From Coemansia sp. RSA 1804 (lineage: Eukaryota > Kickxellomycota > Kickxellomycetes > Kickxellales > Kickxellaceae), in the NCBI GenBank assembly GCA_027578815.1, contig JANBTH010000468.1, positions 1 through 16,817 on the forward strand: 16,817 bases of DNA, read 5' to 3'. Position numbers and translations under genes: made by a program. This document shows, one piece after another, positions 15,878 to 16,817 of this stretch. Position 1 is the stretch's first letter, and each line of letters opens with the position of its first letter. The notes under the pieces are model-generated. The model was not told the DNA's origin. It did no database searches and saw nothing but the letters and a program-made list of their open reading frames with translations.

Positions 15878-16817
15878 TTGTTCAGGGAGCAACCTACTAC
15901 GGTCAACAAGCCTAGAAATACACAGAGAGGCTTTGGATAATCAAGTGGGTAGAAGAAAGGATACCAAAGAAGATAAAGAAGAATGGCAATAGAAGAAGAG
16001 AGGGAGATGGGGAGGAAGGCGCTGAGCGATAAGAGAGATTAGTCTTGGCCAGTGTGCAGAGCACATGTATGCGCAAGCGTCGAGCAGATGAGAGGAGGGA
16101 GGCGGACAGGCGCATTTTAATTATCGTGACGAAATAGCGTTGAAACGATTTGGAAAATTATCAGCATTGTCAATGACTAGCATTTAATATCCCGCTGGGT
16201 CTTTAGAAAATATGCGCAACCACAAAGGACAGCCGATATATGAGGGATGTACAGCAATTTATGTATACAGAATTGCCATCGTGGCGGAAGGGAAATTTTG
16301 GTGAGTAAATTGACGAAAGCTGACCAAGGTTTTGCAATCTTTTTACAAAACAATAGCAAGATCGAAGAAAGATAAAAATGAGACTGAAAATTTTAAAATA
16401 TGCGCTAGAATAAAAAGGCAATGGATTGGCAATGCCAGCAGTATCTTTTTTGTATTGCTGCTTTAGCAGGTTCGCTGCTATTGGACAGCATGTCAGTCTA
16501 ATATGGCCAACCTTAGCAGCGTTGGGGAATTTCATTTACGCAACTCAAAAGAGATTTAATGTTATTAATAGCTGTTACAACGAGAGGAACGAACTACTCG
16601 GTTTTAGCGGTTCTCGGCAAAAACGAAATAGTGAATCATTTGGGTGACAAGGAAGTATTAAAATTTCGCCTCTGCTTGCAATGAGGTTGGAAGAAAATAC
16701 CTACACCTTTTATATTTAGCCAACTGTAGTAGTGATAATAATAATGAACGGATATGTCTATTCTATAAGGGGTATATAACGTCGTGAACAAACCCGAGGG
16801 CTGTTAATCTATATTCT
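15878..16817. other. Upstream region of the transporter and right edge of the window
   Basis: The first 150 bp are purine-rich on the plus strand (pyrimidine-rich for the transporter), without a TATA box. Three HGATAR-type GATA-factor sequences occur at 15971-15976, 16027-16032 and 16158-16163 (the last on the minus strand). Near the right edge, TATATAAC at 16773-16780 could be the promoter of a gene beyond the window. Frames of 73 (16426-16647) and 110 codons (16203-16535) look spurious. Confidence 0.35.

Noticed and set aside
16203..16535. 110-codon minus-strand frame.
   Set aside because: No recognisable motif, hydrophobic by chance from T-rich sequence, no promoter element.
1..16817. tRNA, rRNA, CRISPR, insertion sequence or transposon remnants.
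   Set aside because: No B-box-like sequence, array of direct repeats with spacers, terminal inverted repeats or transposase motif was seen on either strand by eye.

Overview
The window looks like a piece of a nuclear genome from a fungus, most likely an early-diverging one. The support is long AT-rich intergenic stretches, one-sided genes with TATA boxes, a 150-nt GT-AG intron in one gene, Ser/Thr-rich cell-wall proteins with signal peptides and C-terminal hydrophobic tails, a fungal-type EgtD-domain methyltransferase and a fungal solute:sodium symporter. The YABBY-like HMG domain suggests an early-diverging lineage, and a Kickxellomycotina relative is a guess from general look, not shown by the sequence. 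I found no tRNA, rRNA, CRISPR array, insertion sequence, viral gene or toxin gene.

Layout from left to right: a Ser/Thr-rich wall protein (+, 208-1407); a convergent basic disordered protein with five RRxS/T sites (-, 2717-1602); a 96-residue orphan protein (-, 4136-3846); about 3 kb with no convincing gene, holding two weak coding candidates; a 130-residue paralogue of the orphan, pointing away from it (+, 7103-7495); a nuclear protein with a YABBY/HMG-like domain (-, 8645-7818); 2.4 kb without a convincing gene; a stand-alone EgtD-type methyltransferase (+, 11046-12275); a second wall protein split by one intron (-, 13616-12570); and an SSF membrane transporter (-, 15877-14246).

These genes do not form an obvious pathway or cluster. 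What stands out is two pairs of local paralogues. The two small orphan proteins align over most of their length and sit head-to-head across the 3 kb gap. The two wall proteins share two C-terminal motifs in an identical 50-residue register. Neither family is one I recognise. A second pattern is promoter geometry: three genes have a TATA-like element about 40 bp upstream of the ATG, implying very short 5' leaders.

Starts were placed at the first in-frame ATG. Several longer open frames begin only at TTG or GTG and were trimmed. All functions rest on motif recognition by eye; no database search was possible.
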